Assembly: GCA_002751075.1 (NCBI GenBank)
Contig: NAOQ01000026.1
Coordinates: 5,613 to 31,067, forward strand
Length of the DNA: 25,455 bases
Origin: Ichthyophonus hoferi
Lineage: Eukaryota > Opisthokonta > Ichthyosporea > Ichthyophonida > Ichthyophonidae
Direction of reading: 5' to 3'
The notes below the pieces were generated by a model. That model made no database searches, was not told where the DNA came from, and saw only the letters and a program-made list of their open reading frames with translations. The position numbers and the translations under genes were made by a program. Positions 1 through 12,401 of this stretch are shown here, one piece after another (position 1 is the stretch's first letter; every line of letters starts with the position of its first letter).

Positions 1-108
1 AGTTGAAGTGGGATATCACCTGCATGTGGACAGTGACGCAGATTCTACAATCAGTGGCAAAGATTCCGAGCGATTTCTTAAATATTATTTGTTGACGGTG
101 GTCGCAAT

Positions 109-486
109 AATAGAGCAAGGACACTTTATTTTTTTAGAATCTGGTGTGGGCTGATCCTATTTATTAGAAGATATTCTTTCTCTTTAATCATTTTAGTGTT
201 TAGCACCCCTTTCCAATGCTAGTAAAACTATCCATAGTTTATACTTTTACAATTATACACCATCAGGGGTTCAACTTTACATAATAAAGATTACGATATT
301 CTATATGCTATACTCTATATCTGAACAATTCAAGTATTCATCTATCATCCATATAGTAGTGCACTAATTGTACTATATTTCTACTAATAATAATATTACT
401 AATGAAATCATAAGTTAATATGCGTACTTATTAGCCTCTCTAGATGCAGAACGGTGTATTTTATAATAATAATAGATATATGTAAA
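109..486 (-). repeat. LTR-like repeat, left copy of the copia fossil
   Basis: This stretch aligns by eye with 4012-4279 and then with 5460-5496. Shared stretches include GGTGTGGGCTG, TAGTACCCCTTTCC-like text, CACTAATTGTACTAT and GATGCAGAACGG, in the same order and orientation. Divergence is roughly a quarter of positions plus one indel of about 80 bases, which implies great age. On the - strand sense of the element this would be the 3' LTR. Confidence 0.6.
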
Positions 487-1576
487 TAATAGGTATGATT
501 TACACTATATTACCGTACTAAGTAAGTAATATGTCCAGGAGCCCTTGGCACTCTGAAATCATAAGGACATTGGGAAACGTGGGATCGCACGATTTAAGCG
601 AAAAATGTAGTGAATAGCTTGATTGCTTGTTATCATAATTTTTTTTAATTAGAAATAATGATTGCAACATCTCTTTTTAGGTGGTATAGAGAGTGTTCCA
701 TGTGAGTAGATTATGAAAAGCATTTCAATACATATGTATAATTATTTTTCGCTTTCTTGAAGCTTGTGGAAGACATTTTCGTGATTAAAACAATATGCAG
801 TCATCAGCTCTGATAGGCAAGGAATGATTTCAATATTATGGTTTGTTACATTATATTTGCTGTACTAGTAGTGGACTTTAATGTGACAAGTGCTTTTGGA
901 ATACTAGTCTGGCCTGTGGATCAAATGATTGACTGGTTGCCAACATGTAGTTTACTGCACGCACCAAATCTCATTATCTAAATAAACACTCAACTCAAGA
1001 CGTTTTGAGATGTAGGGAATTTGCTGGTATGTCATTGACATAAAAATGTTAGCACTTTTAGTAGTTGGGAAAACTATGGTTAATTGCTTCTTAAAAATCC
1101 AGTCTATTGAACGGCTTGCTAAGTAGAAGATGTAGCCATCTGTGCTGCAAGCTTATCATGAGTTGCCAGAAAAGTTAGCATTGGAAAAGTTCTGAGAGTT
1201 GATGGAGCTTTTTCATAAATGATATACTCATTAGTGGTGGTTTTGAGGTATTTTAGCAAGTATATGGCCATCTCTAAGACAGCTTTTGTAGGTTTGATTG
1301 CATACTTAACAAGATAACTAAATGCAAATTAAACATCAGGGCAGTTGGACTTAATGGACCAAAGTAGATAGCGGATCAAACTTTAGTAGATGGTTTTATC
1401 ACATGAACTGGGAAAAGACCTGTTGGCTGCCTCTTTGATGTGTTTAAGCAGGATGGCTGTGAATTTAAGGTGACTGTTCTCTTGTTTATTGGATTGGACA
1501 AGTTTGCTGATGTTGCTAATTTGGTGGAGATTGATCCCTAGATCATACTTTTAGGTAGTATAATCCAAAAAGTTAG

Positions 1577-1873
1577 TTAGCCGTTCTTAATTATTGGTTG
1601 GGAGCCTGCTGTTAGAGCCTGTGATGTGATGAGAGCCTTCCAATCATCTGGGTGTTCACAAAAAATAAGAACGTCCTCAATATAGCAACAGAGGACTAGG
1701 AGTTTGTTGTTACCGTGATTGATGTAGAGGCATGGATCCTTATTTACGAGGTACATGTCTTGTGTCTTGAGAAATGTGTCAAGAGTTTCATTCCACTTCA
1801 GTTTACTGATGTGTAGACGATAGAAAAATTTGGAAAGTTTGCATATTCGAGTTGGGTGGTCAACATCCTCCAT
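1577..1873 (-). pseudogene. Copia reverse-transcriptase (RVT_2) fragment
   Basis: The - strand translation of about 98 residues carries the RVT_2 pattern: a CKLSKFFYRL block, W..TLD.FLK, DPCLYI, and a CYIEDVLI block at the position of the family's YVDDLL catalytic box. This is the copia type of reverse transcriptase, which copies element RNA into DNA in cytoplasmic particles. Flanking sequence continues the similarity only in broken pieces, so this is a relic and not a working gene. Confidence 0.75.
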
Positions 1874-3336
1874 TTATTAAGGTTAATATATGTAGACCAG
1901 TGCTGAGAGTGATGGGTGAAGGCATGCTGATCTAATGTCTAGCTGTGTGATGCAATAATGATAAGTCACCACAATGGCTCTCCATATTTTTATAGTTATA
2001 AAACTGCTAACTGGGTTGAGATGTTGAAGAAGTCTTTATTCTTTATTTCCATACTTCTTTGGACAGAATTGGGTCTTGCGTTGTAAAAGTACTCTAGTCT
2101 AGTCTCTTTTGCAGAAGCAGATTTAGAAGCATCTTAAGAGGTTGGCTTGTTGAGGGACTACACTCTTGGAGATGAGGGTCACATGGAATTTGCTAATTGT
2201 TATGAGTTCATTGTGCATGATGGTGATTCATTGCATGTTGTCAATGGATTGCATAATTTTCTTATAATTGATAGGGTCAGTAAACGTTACAAGTGTTTTT
2301 TCTGGAGCTGACATGGAGGTCATGGTGTCAGAAAGTACTTGTAAAGACGGCCTCTCATGTTTACCATATTCATAGTTGCTCTTGGTTGTTGTTAGAGCAC
2401 ACTAATTTTGACGAAAGTGATGCGACTCTTCATCTGGCTCAGTGTAGTGGTCTTAACCCTCATTCTTGTTTGGACAAACCAATTTGGGGACTGGCATATA
2501 AAACCGTGGGATCAATGGTACGCTGAATGGAGGTGAAGAAATATTTTGGGCATACTTTCTCTGGAATAGAAAATTCTGATAAGGTATGGTTGTATTGCTG
2601 GGTGATATCTCAATGTCAAATGCTCAAGAAAAGTTAAATGCTGTAAAACTAGTAGGAGAGGCACCAGGTAGAAAAATCGTCTTGTTGTTGTGGACGGAGG
2701 CTGTTGATAGAAAAAACACAGTTTCTTCTAATAGAAGTGTGGCAGAGGTTTCAGTCAAGAATGATCTATCTATCCAGTTGTTCAAGTATCTAAAGAATAA
2801 TGTTTGACATCCTTTAAGGGTAAACTTAAAAAGTCTGGTGGTGGGAGTGGTTCTTCAATACACCTTGCATACAAAGGTTTGAAGATGGTGAGCTAGTTTT
2901 AGATGATGATGGCAGAGAATTTATGGGCACTTATCAGTTGGTAAACATGTAATGGGCATAAAGCTTAGGGTGATCACAGCTGCTGTGACTGCATAATCTC
3001 AGAAGAAGTGTGAAACATTTTTTGTGTTCAAGGCATCTCATGACATGATGACAATATGGTGGTTCATGCATTCAGGTAGTTCATACATTCAGACATTCTA
3101 TTGGACTGGCACACATACGGTAGTATTGATGCTGCTGGGGGTTTGTTTTGATTATCATCGCTCATTATGTTTTGGATTTGTATGAGTATATTAGAATTTT
3201 TATAATAGTTGTACTGCTGTGGCACAATAGGTTGTGCAGTTGGTTACAAGATAGGCTGCAATATAGATTGTAGGGAAACTTATGTATTGGTTGGAGAATC
3301 AAAATCAAAGGTATTATCTAATCTAATGGGTTTAAG

Positions 3337-3444
3337 TGTAGTGATTAGTTTTCTATTATTTGATCTAAAAAAATGAAATGTAGTGATTAGTGTGCTATTA
3401 TCAGGAATATCAAGCTAAGATGTAGTGATTGGTTTACTATTGTC
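3337..3444. repeat. Three-copy tandem repeat, 42-bp period, inside the copia fossil
   Basis: The core TGTAGTGATTRGT...CTATTRTC starts at 3337, 3379 and 3421, exactly 42 bases apart each time. The core of about 24 bases is well conserved and the remaining spacer is not. The period is a multiple of three and the block lies in the gag-side part of the fossil, so it may descend from a 14-residue protein repeat. That is inference. Confidence 0.6.
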
Positions 3445-4011
3445 AGTAAGTCTTGAGTTTTCAGTAAGGGAAGGTAGCATCAGTACAAAGTATTGTGTTA
3501 ATACTAATAATTGATAATGCTGGTGCAGTAATTCGTAAAATAAAGTTGCTATATTTATAAAAGTATTCATTAGACAGCGGTGGTAAAACACGATATTACA
3601 ATTACTTTATATATGTGAGGATGATTTGGGCTATAAGAGAGTGTAGGTGGAAGCATGTGGTAAGAGCCTGTGACCCTATTATAAAGTTTATTTGACTCTT
3701 TATCGTGGGACTTTGGATAATAATAAAAGGTTAAATCTCACTGAGAGGAGGCAAGACTTTGCCCTGTTGCTGAGTTAATATCTCTAGCTCTTATGCAAAC
3801 AATTTTTGCTTTATCTTGTCTGATATGCATGTAGGTTATCTTGGTCTCAAATATATCAATAGCTAGAGAGGTTTAGCCTAATTCAATTGTCCTGGACTGA
3901 TTTTGGAAGGGAGACATAGTTGAGGTGGATGTGTCTAATAATTTGTAATTTTTCTGGTGTAGATTTCGTGGACATTATTTTTTGGCTAGCCTCAAAATAA
4001 ACAAGCAAGGA

Positions 4012-4279
4012 TGCTAGATTACTTTAAGATCAGGTGTGGGCTGCATATTTATTAGAGGATATTTTTTCTCTCTAATCATTACTGTGTTTAGTACCCCTTT
4101 CCAAAGCTAGTAAAGCTGGCCTTCTTTTATATTTTACTCTCTATCTGTTCGATCCAGCTCTTCATCCATCACCATAGAGTAGTTCACTAATTGTACTATG
4201 TTTTTACTGATAGTGATATTAGTGATAAATTTTTTAAGTTAATATGTCTATCTATTTACTTGTTTAGATGCAGAACGGT
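4012..4279 (-). repeat. LTR-like repeat, right copy, first part
   Basis: This is the counterpart of 109-455. Alignment runs from GCAAGGA through GATGCAGAACGGT and then stops abruptly at a TGTTGGGAAT sequence. Similarity to the left copy resumes at 5460 with the text leading into AATAGATATATG. On the - strand sense this would be the 5' LTR. The gag-like region of the fossil begins just inside its left edge, consistent with that orientation. Confidence 0.6.
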
Positions 4280-5459
4280 TGTTGGGAATATTAAGGAGAA
4301 ACATGAGCGTTCCTGTGACCTCTATTCGCTTAGAGGGAGAGACAATATCGAATTAAGGGGTGTTTAAACGTGTTCTTTTGCATACAAGGAGTATAGATAT
4401 GTAAAAACATATTTTTATTATTAAACAAATTGGCAGAACTTGTCTTAGGCCAGATGCCGAAGCAATGGGTTATCTGAAACCCAAAACGTATGATCTGAAA
4501 TGGCTTCTTATATAGTTACAGGGCCTCTGTCATGGGTTGGTTCAATTTTGATTGATCGATCATCTTGAATTGCCATTTGACACAAAGCAGATTCCACTAA
4601 CTATTTTTCCAGACTACACGTGTACTAACAATTGCTAATAATCTTAAATGATTATAACTATATGTTAGAACCAAGGCGTTCAATGCTTCTTTTTTACTGA
4701 TAACAATAATTTTTTTGTGTTTGGCTCAATATTAGTTTATAGCATAACTTTTAACTAGGTTAAATTAATTTGTCGATGCATACATAGTACGCAAGCCCAT
4801 GCATTAATAGATTGGCTAACGAGCTATCCAAATGAGGGCATGATAGTATAAGATTATCGAGATAAGATCATACCATTCTAGTGAGCCTCAGTGATCTTTT
4901 TTGAAATTGTATTAGCCAGTAAGGTTCTTACAATCGGTCACATTTACATTAATGAACACAGCTATGCGGGTTTTAACCAAATAACACCTGCAATAAACAA
5001 AGGTCGGGAAAGCATAAAAAAAAAACAAAAACAAATAGTAAGAAACACCGTTTTCAATCGCCAACATTATACCGTTTAATTTATGTGTTTTATGTTTTTT
5101 ATACTATGTCTATAGTTGTCCAAAAGTTCGAAGTAGATAATTCAGATACTTTACTGAAAGGCCATCTAGTTAAGTCTGATTTTAATTATTCCTACGATAA
5201 TAATACCGTAGCTATCTATATACACACAACCACATTGAGATTACAGCTATTATATACACAATAAATCGCTGAGTAAGAAGCTAACAGCATCTATATCTAT
5301 GAAACATCAGAGAGAGATCCAAGAGCAGCTAGCGAGAGCTTTCGCTTGCCCTTCACCTGACGACGACTACCTGATAGAACTCAGTACGACAGATACCAGT
5401 CCCATTTCCAATAATATATAAAGAAATACTTAAAATAATTAAACATTCCCGTTTTAACA
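4280..5459 (+). mobile_element. Solo-LTR-like element nested in the right LTR of the copia fossil
   Basis: The segment begins TGTTGGGAAT and ends ATTCCCGTTTTAACA, so it has TG...CA termini and short inverted ends (TGTT/AACA and GGGAAT/ATTCCC with a spacer). It interrupts the LTR alignment exactly at these points. Left flank ACGGT (4275-4279) and right flank AAGGC (5460-5464) both correspond to the same ACGGT of the uninterrupted copy, which fits a 5-bp target duplication that has since decayed. No coding domain is visible inside. A TATATACACA-like run near 5217 and a GC-richer stretch at about 5270-5400 suggest promoter and R/U5-like parts in + orientation. The family is not identified. Confidence 0.6.
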
Positions 5460-5496
5460 AAGGCGCATTCTATAATAACAATAGATATATGTTATT
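5460..5496 (-). repeat. LTR-like repeat, right copy, remainder after the nested insertion
   Basis: These bases match 451-486 closely (the CATTCTATAATAAC and AATAGATATATG text against TATTTTATAATAAT and AATAGATATATG) and complete the right LTR-like repeat after the interruption. Confidence 0.55.
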
Positions 5497-5526
5497 GCAA
5501 TTTGAAATCAACTTTTCATTGGTGTC

Positions 5527-5823
5527 CTATAAGATGTAGCTGAAAGTCAAGTCTTCATCTATGGTAGTATGAATCTCACCCGTCTTTTGACTTGTCTCAG
5601 TAGATGTAACGTTGATAATTGTAGCCTTGTTGGGGTTAGGATGCGATTGTCTCCTTGTCTCTGAAGAGTCTACTGAAAGGGATAATTTTTTCTTATTGGT
5701 GGTTCCGATTTGATCTGGAATATAAACTTGGCCCTTGTGGAAGAACCAAGTATTTCGTTCTTTTCTTTGGTAGATTCCTGGTGCATAGTCATTTCTCAGA
5801 TGGCTTTGTGGTTTCTCCTGCAT
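5527..5823 (-). pseudogene. Retroelement pol fragment, possibly the N-terminal zinc region of a Ty3-type integrase
   Basis: The - strand translation of about 98 residues includes TWFFHKGQVYIPDQ, which resembles the 'W.Y.KGR.YVPD' text at the start of the H2C2 region of Ty3/gypsy integrases. The expected zinc ligands are not clearly present. The assignment rests on one motif read by eye and is weak. It sits beside copia-type debris, so a copia linker region is the main alternative. It is a fossil fragment. Confidence 0.3.
5533..5606. repeat. About 72-bp repeat, copy 1 (partner at 8216-8287)
   Basis: GTAGCTGAAAGTC, then TAGTATGAATCT and GTCTTTTGA, occur in the same order here and at 8216-8287, with no clear similarity on either side. 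Both copies lie in - strand retroelement debris. They may be two copies of one pol segment or remnants of terminal repeats. Confidence 0.5.
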
Positions 5824-5889
5824 ATCTTGGAATGTAACTTACTGCGAGTTGACAGTCAGGGATGGCTGGAATTTGCGATCCAGAACAAA

Positions 5890-7300
5890 GAGCTATTTAG
5901 GCTCTGGTAGACCATTTTATCACGTGACTCTGATTAGGCACTCTTTTGATATGTTCCTGTAGGATTGGCTAGTGCGTTGGGCATCAATCTATTTGTCCTA
6001 GGAAAGAACGTGGGATGAGCCAACATGTTATTGGCTGTCCGAGTATCACATGGAGCGGTTGTCATATTGATTGCTATGTTACTGTTCAGTTAAGCCACTT
6101 GGGGGAGCATGCATGAATCTTGAATGCCAGATCGTGTTTAACTTTGGCATCATGCATTTTGCGCACCGAGAGGAATCAGTTTGGAATCGAAAAAATTGTT
6201 GGCTGCTGGCCGTTAAGATTGGTGAAGTGAGGTGTTGCATCTGAGCTAGACCGACTGTGGATGGAGTGTTCATCCTGGACTCAAAGTCATCGAGCTCGAA
6301 AGGTTAGTTATAGTGGGCTATGTAGTCAGATTTTAGTTTACAAACAGTTTAGAGTAGAAACCTGACTTGCAAGAGGAAGAAGTCTTCCTGCCAAGGAAAG
6401 ACAGCAACTGGAGGGGCGAATCTCTCTGTAATATTGACCTCCACGTCATTGAGAGAAATCGAACAATGTTAACCTCGTAGGGCTATAATGGCAAAGAGGT
6501 TGGGATTTTTTCTGGGGGCATAAAAGACGTAATGTAATATGATGTTTCGTATGATGCCGTTCATGTGAGAACGAGAGCCATGTTGCCATATGGTGGGTGG
6601 CATGCATTAGTGCACCATTGGTGAGGTGGAAGTTTGCGTTGTTGAACACCAGGCTGGTGAATGCCTCGTGATATATGCAGATATGATGGGAGCAGCCACT
6701 ATCTTCAAGAAAACTTCCAAGTGGAAAGTTGGTGTGTGGAAATATGGACTACTGAATATGAATGCTCTCTGCGATGGGAAAGGTAGTTGCAGGCACGTTT
6801 TTGTGCTTGGGCTCCGATTTTTATAGTTGTGCGCCATATTCACTTGTAATGAACATGTTTGCCTGAGCGGAATTTATGCTGAGGTGGTAATTTAGTAGGT
6901 GTTTCAGCCGTAGTAATGGAGCGCATATTGTTACTCTGCGATCGAGCGTTGCTGGCAATCAATCATCTTAAACGTAAAAATCCCTTTCCGTAGTTAATCT
7001 TGTTTTTATTCGGAGAGTATTCGGTTGTTGTGTGAGTAATGCGAGAGTCAGTATGATGCTGCCACGAAGATCGTCATGGACGTTGTATTCACTCCTGACC
7101 TTTTTTGGTGTAGTGTACCAGCCTGGTAGTAGTCTGCTGACTCATGATTTGTTGTAATTTCCACTACGGCCATAGTGCTGTAGAGGATGGGCCAAGCAGG
7201 TTGTTTAATTCCCTGTATTGAGTCAGGTGCTGAGCGTAAGCTGGGACGAACTGCCAAGAGAGGGACAGCTCATATGACATGAGCTTATGTCGGGATTGCA
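5890..7300 (-). mobile_element. Second copia-like retroelement remnant, heavily broken
   Basis: Text at about 5905-5975 is recognisably related to 1388-1445 of the first fossil (GTAGA..TTTTATCAC, CTCTTTGAT.TGTT, GGATGGCT-like), in the same orientation. Farther right, the - strand carries short copia-like pieces of the integrase end and linker at about 6430-6660, in the order expected before a reverse transcriptase. No long coding stretch survives. Breaks are too many to count reliably, and the copy looks at least as old as the first one. The right boundary is a guess. Confidence 0.45.
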
Positions 7301-8215
7301 AGCGCAGAACATTTAGGTCGGTTACCTAAGCTAGAGTATCTTTTTAGAAATGGAGTAAGAGTTTCGTTCCGATGAAATCTGTTTTTTTTTTAATGTTGTA
7401 TGCGCAGTTGATGGACTTCAACAAATAAACTGTAATGTTTTTCGAGAAGGGTTGTTTTATCATTGGTCCAATGTGTAATTTCAATGTCTTTGACTAATAC
7501 ATTTCTTCTTTTGTCAAATCCAATGAAATGATAAAGACACGACCGACAAAATGCCTCCTCAGGCAGTAGCTGTGTGTATTCTCAAGATTTGTTCGTTCGG
7601 TATAAGTTGGGGGAAATGCTTAATCTATTCTCACAATTAAATTGACGGTATCTCATCCTTCCATTCCTGAAGTGAAATGTGGGAATTACTTATGGAATCT
7701 AATTTGGGATTAGCTGGTTGAATAAGAAATGTAGCTGCATCAGCAATTTGCGTTAGTGATAACGATCTACAATTGTTGCGATGGAATTGACGTGTGAGGT
7801 ATGAGTGTTTGTGTTTGTAGATGATGTAAGCATCAAGATGATGTGATTGGTCTGAAGGGAGGATCCATGGAGTCGGTTTCTATGACCGTTGGAGATGAAT
7901 TCGGATGTCGTGGAGAAATAGCATTTATTTGAGGTAAAGTCTTGCATACTGTTATTCGTATTTTTAATTTTATCAATTCAACAGTATCATGAGAGGCCTA
8001 GTGGGGCAGTGATAATAGCTGCTGTTTTCTCCATTTTAGAGGAGGATTGGTGTTTGTTATCTCCCTATCATGAGGATATTGGAGGTATAAGGTTATACCG
8101 TAGTAGTGGTTGTATAGGAGGTTGCAATGGTGAGGAAGCGTTAAATGGAATGTTAACAATATTATCCATACCAACAGGTTCGGGTGCAGCAATCGATGAA
8201 GGAGATTCGGTAAGA
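7301..8215. other. Unassigned stretch in retroelement debris
   Basis: I see no gene that I can support here. Open frames are short on both strands and show no family signature. By position and by the 72-bp repeat at its right edge it is probably old retroelement sequence. Confidence 0.35.
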
Positions 8216-8287
8216 ATGTGTAGCTGAAAGTCCTCAATTAAGATAGTATGAATCTTGCATGTCTTTTGATTGGTCTTGGTAGTTATG
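8216..8287. repeat. About 72-bp repeat, copy 2 (partner at 5533-5606)
   Basis: This is the direct-orientation partner of 5533-5606, about 2.7 kb away. It marks the visible right-hand limit of the retroelement debris. Confidence 0.5.
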
Positions 8288-8545
8288 AGAGAATACGTAT
8301 TCGTCTACGATTTGGCAACAGGACTACCAAAGAATTACAGGAACCAATCCAGAGACAGAAGAGATTTATTCCTTCGATAAAGACCTAAATTTTAATTTTC
8401 CTCAACAAGACGATACCCAGGAATCACATTGATATTGTAAGAAAGGAAAATACCAGAAATATTATAGAAAAATAGATCCAGGTATGTCCAAAACGTTATG
8501 TGAATATACAATACATACATAGAGGGTATTATTTGTAGGTTAAAA

Positions 8546-8676
8546 TTTTGTTTTCAAACCAAAAAAACATCTTTTGTTTTCAAACCAAGAAATCATTTTT
8601 TGTTTGCGAACCAAGAAAAACATCTTTTGTTTTCGAATCAAAAAAACATCGTTTAAATTCGAACCAAGAACACATT
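8546..8676. repeat. Minisatellite, five units of 26-27 bp
   Basis: Units begin at 8546, 8572, 8598, 8625 and 8651, with lengths 26, 26, 27, 26 and 26. Each reads approximately TTTTGTTTTCAAACCAAGAA followed by a CATC or CATT ending. The last unit is the most diverged. The array lies about 490 bases upstream of the epimerase start codon and carries no coding frame. Confidence 0.85.
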
Positions 8677-11620
<2,944 letters not shown>

Positions 11621-11683
11621 CCGACATATTTTCATTTTTTTGAAGTTAAAAATCCAAATCAAGGCAATCTCTTTCTAATTAGA

Positions 11684-11706
11684 GCCTATTAATCGTATTA
11701 ATAGGC
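11684..11706 (+). promoter_or_regulatory. Perfect hairpin in the epimerase 3' UTR
   Basis: GCCTATTAAT, loop CGT, ATTAATAGGC form a perfect 10-bp stem with a 3-base loop, 64 bases after the stop codon and before the polyadenylation signal. It could affect mRNA stability or 3' processing. No function is shown. Confidence 0.5.
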
Positions 11707-11764
11707 CTAGTGTTTCCATTTGTAAATCCCACCATGTTGGTTATGGGCAGGTGCAATTTGAGTT

Positions 11765-11770
11765 AATAAA
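11765..11770 (+). terminator. Polyadenylation signal of the epimerase gene
   Basis: A canonical AATAAA lies 145 bases after the stop codon, followed within about 20 bases by a T-rich stretch. This is the first canonical hexamer after the gene. Confidence 0.55.
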
Positions 11771-11789
11771 CGAATTTTTTGCATCGCAA

Positions 11790-12401
11790 TCATGTTTGGA
11801 TATAGGGCTTAAATGTACATGCAACTATGCACGTTTTTTATTATTGATATGGCTCCGACTGCATAAATGAAGGCGGCTTATGTTTTTAAATTCCAGATTT
11901 AATTTATATTATGTGAAAAATTTCCCTAGGATTAGGATACGTTGACTATATTCGTGTTCAATTAAGAAGTGCTTTTGGTATGAACAATGAATATATATTT
12001 ATTTATGTTTGACTGTATTTGTGTGTAAGACAAAATAAATGTGACTTGATGTGAGCTGCAAATAGTTATGCTTATGGCGATTTTATGATAAGACCCGTTC
12101 AAAAATACGATGGAAATGACCTTCAGCCTGAAAATTATGCCGATCTCGGCCTAATATATATATTTATCGATTACTAATGATTAAAACGCATGCCAGAGTT
12201 TTGGTTGTGTTTTTTGTCATGAGTGAACATGACCGGATTATGTACAGTTTCATGGTATCAAAATACAAAAGTTACCATTCCAAATAACCAAGTCATTTTA
12301 AAACAAAATAAATACAAGTTGATTTTGGTTTTCATAAAATATAAGATTATAATCCTAAATGTTGAACGTTAACCAAGCTGCAAATATCTATTATATGGTC
12401 T
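11790..12401. other. Convergent intergenic region
   Basis: The region separates the 3' ends of the epimerase (+) and the protease (-). It is AT-rich with no supportable gene. It must hold the protease 3' UTR; no obvious AATAAA on the - strand was found there. Confidence 0.5.

Larger units (their letters stand above)
109..5496 (-). mobile_element. Ty1/copia-like LTR retrotransposon fossil, broken, carrying a nested insertion
   Basis: Two diverged direct repeats (about 109-486, and about 4012-4279 continuing at 5460-5496) enclose an interior whose coding sense is the - strand. From right to left the interior gives a gag-like start just inside the right repeat, undiagnosed material, a reverse-transcriptase segment at 1577-1873, and an RNase H-side region at about 1180-1440 with a recognisable copia 'PD..FA..YL' pattern. 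This is the copia order. The interior is shorter than usual for the family and is interrupted many times (well over ten breaks), so it is an old fossil. The 5-mer GCAAT stands just outside both ends (104-108 and 5497-5501) and may be the target-site duplication; five bases can match by chance. The LTR ends are approximate, and no clean TG...CA was found for this element. Confidence 0.7.

Noticed and set aside
1-100. A + strand frame with VDSDADSTISGK that vaguely recalls the copia RNase H 'DADWAG...STSGY' text
   Set aside because: The match is short and on the opposite strand to the nearby fossil, and key spacing is not kept. It is too weak to call.
4891-5079. 62-codon + strand frame
   Set aside because: It lies inside the solo-LTR-like insertion and has low-complexity lysine-rich text without a family match.
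5325-5342. Short palindrome AGCGAGAGCTTTCGCT
   Set aside because: It is imperfect, only 16 bases, and lies within an LTR-like element; it is not evidence of a separate feature.
8009-8237. Overlapping open frames on both strands (about 72 and 79 codons)
   Set aside because: They overlap each other in retroelement debris, have no recognisable motif, and the frames appear incidental.
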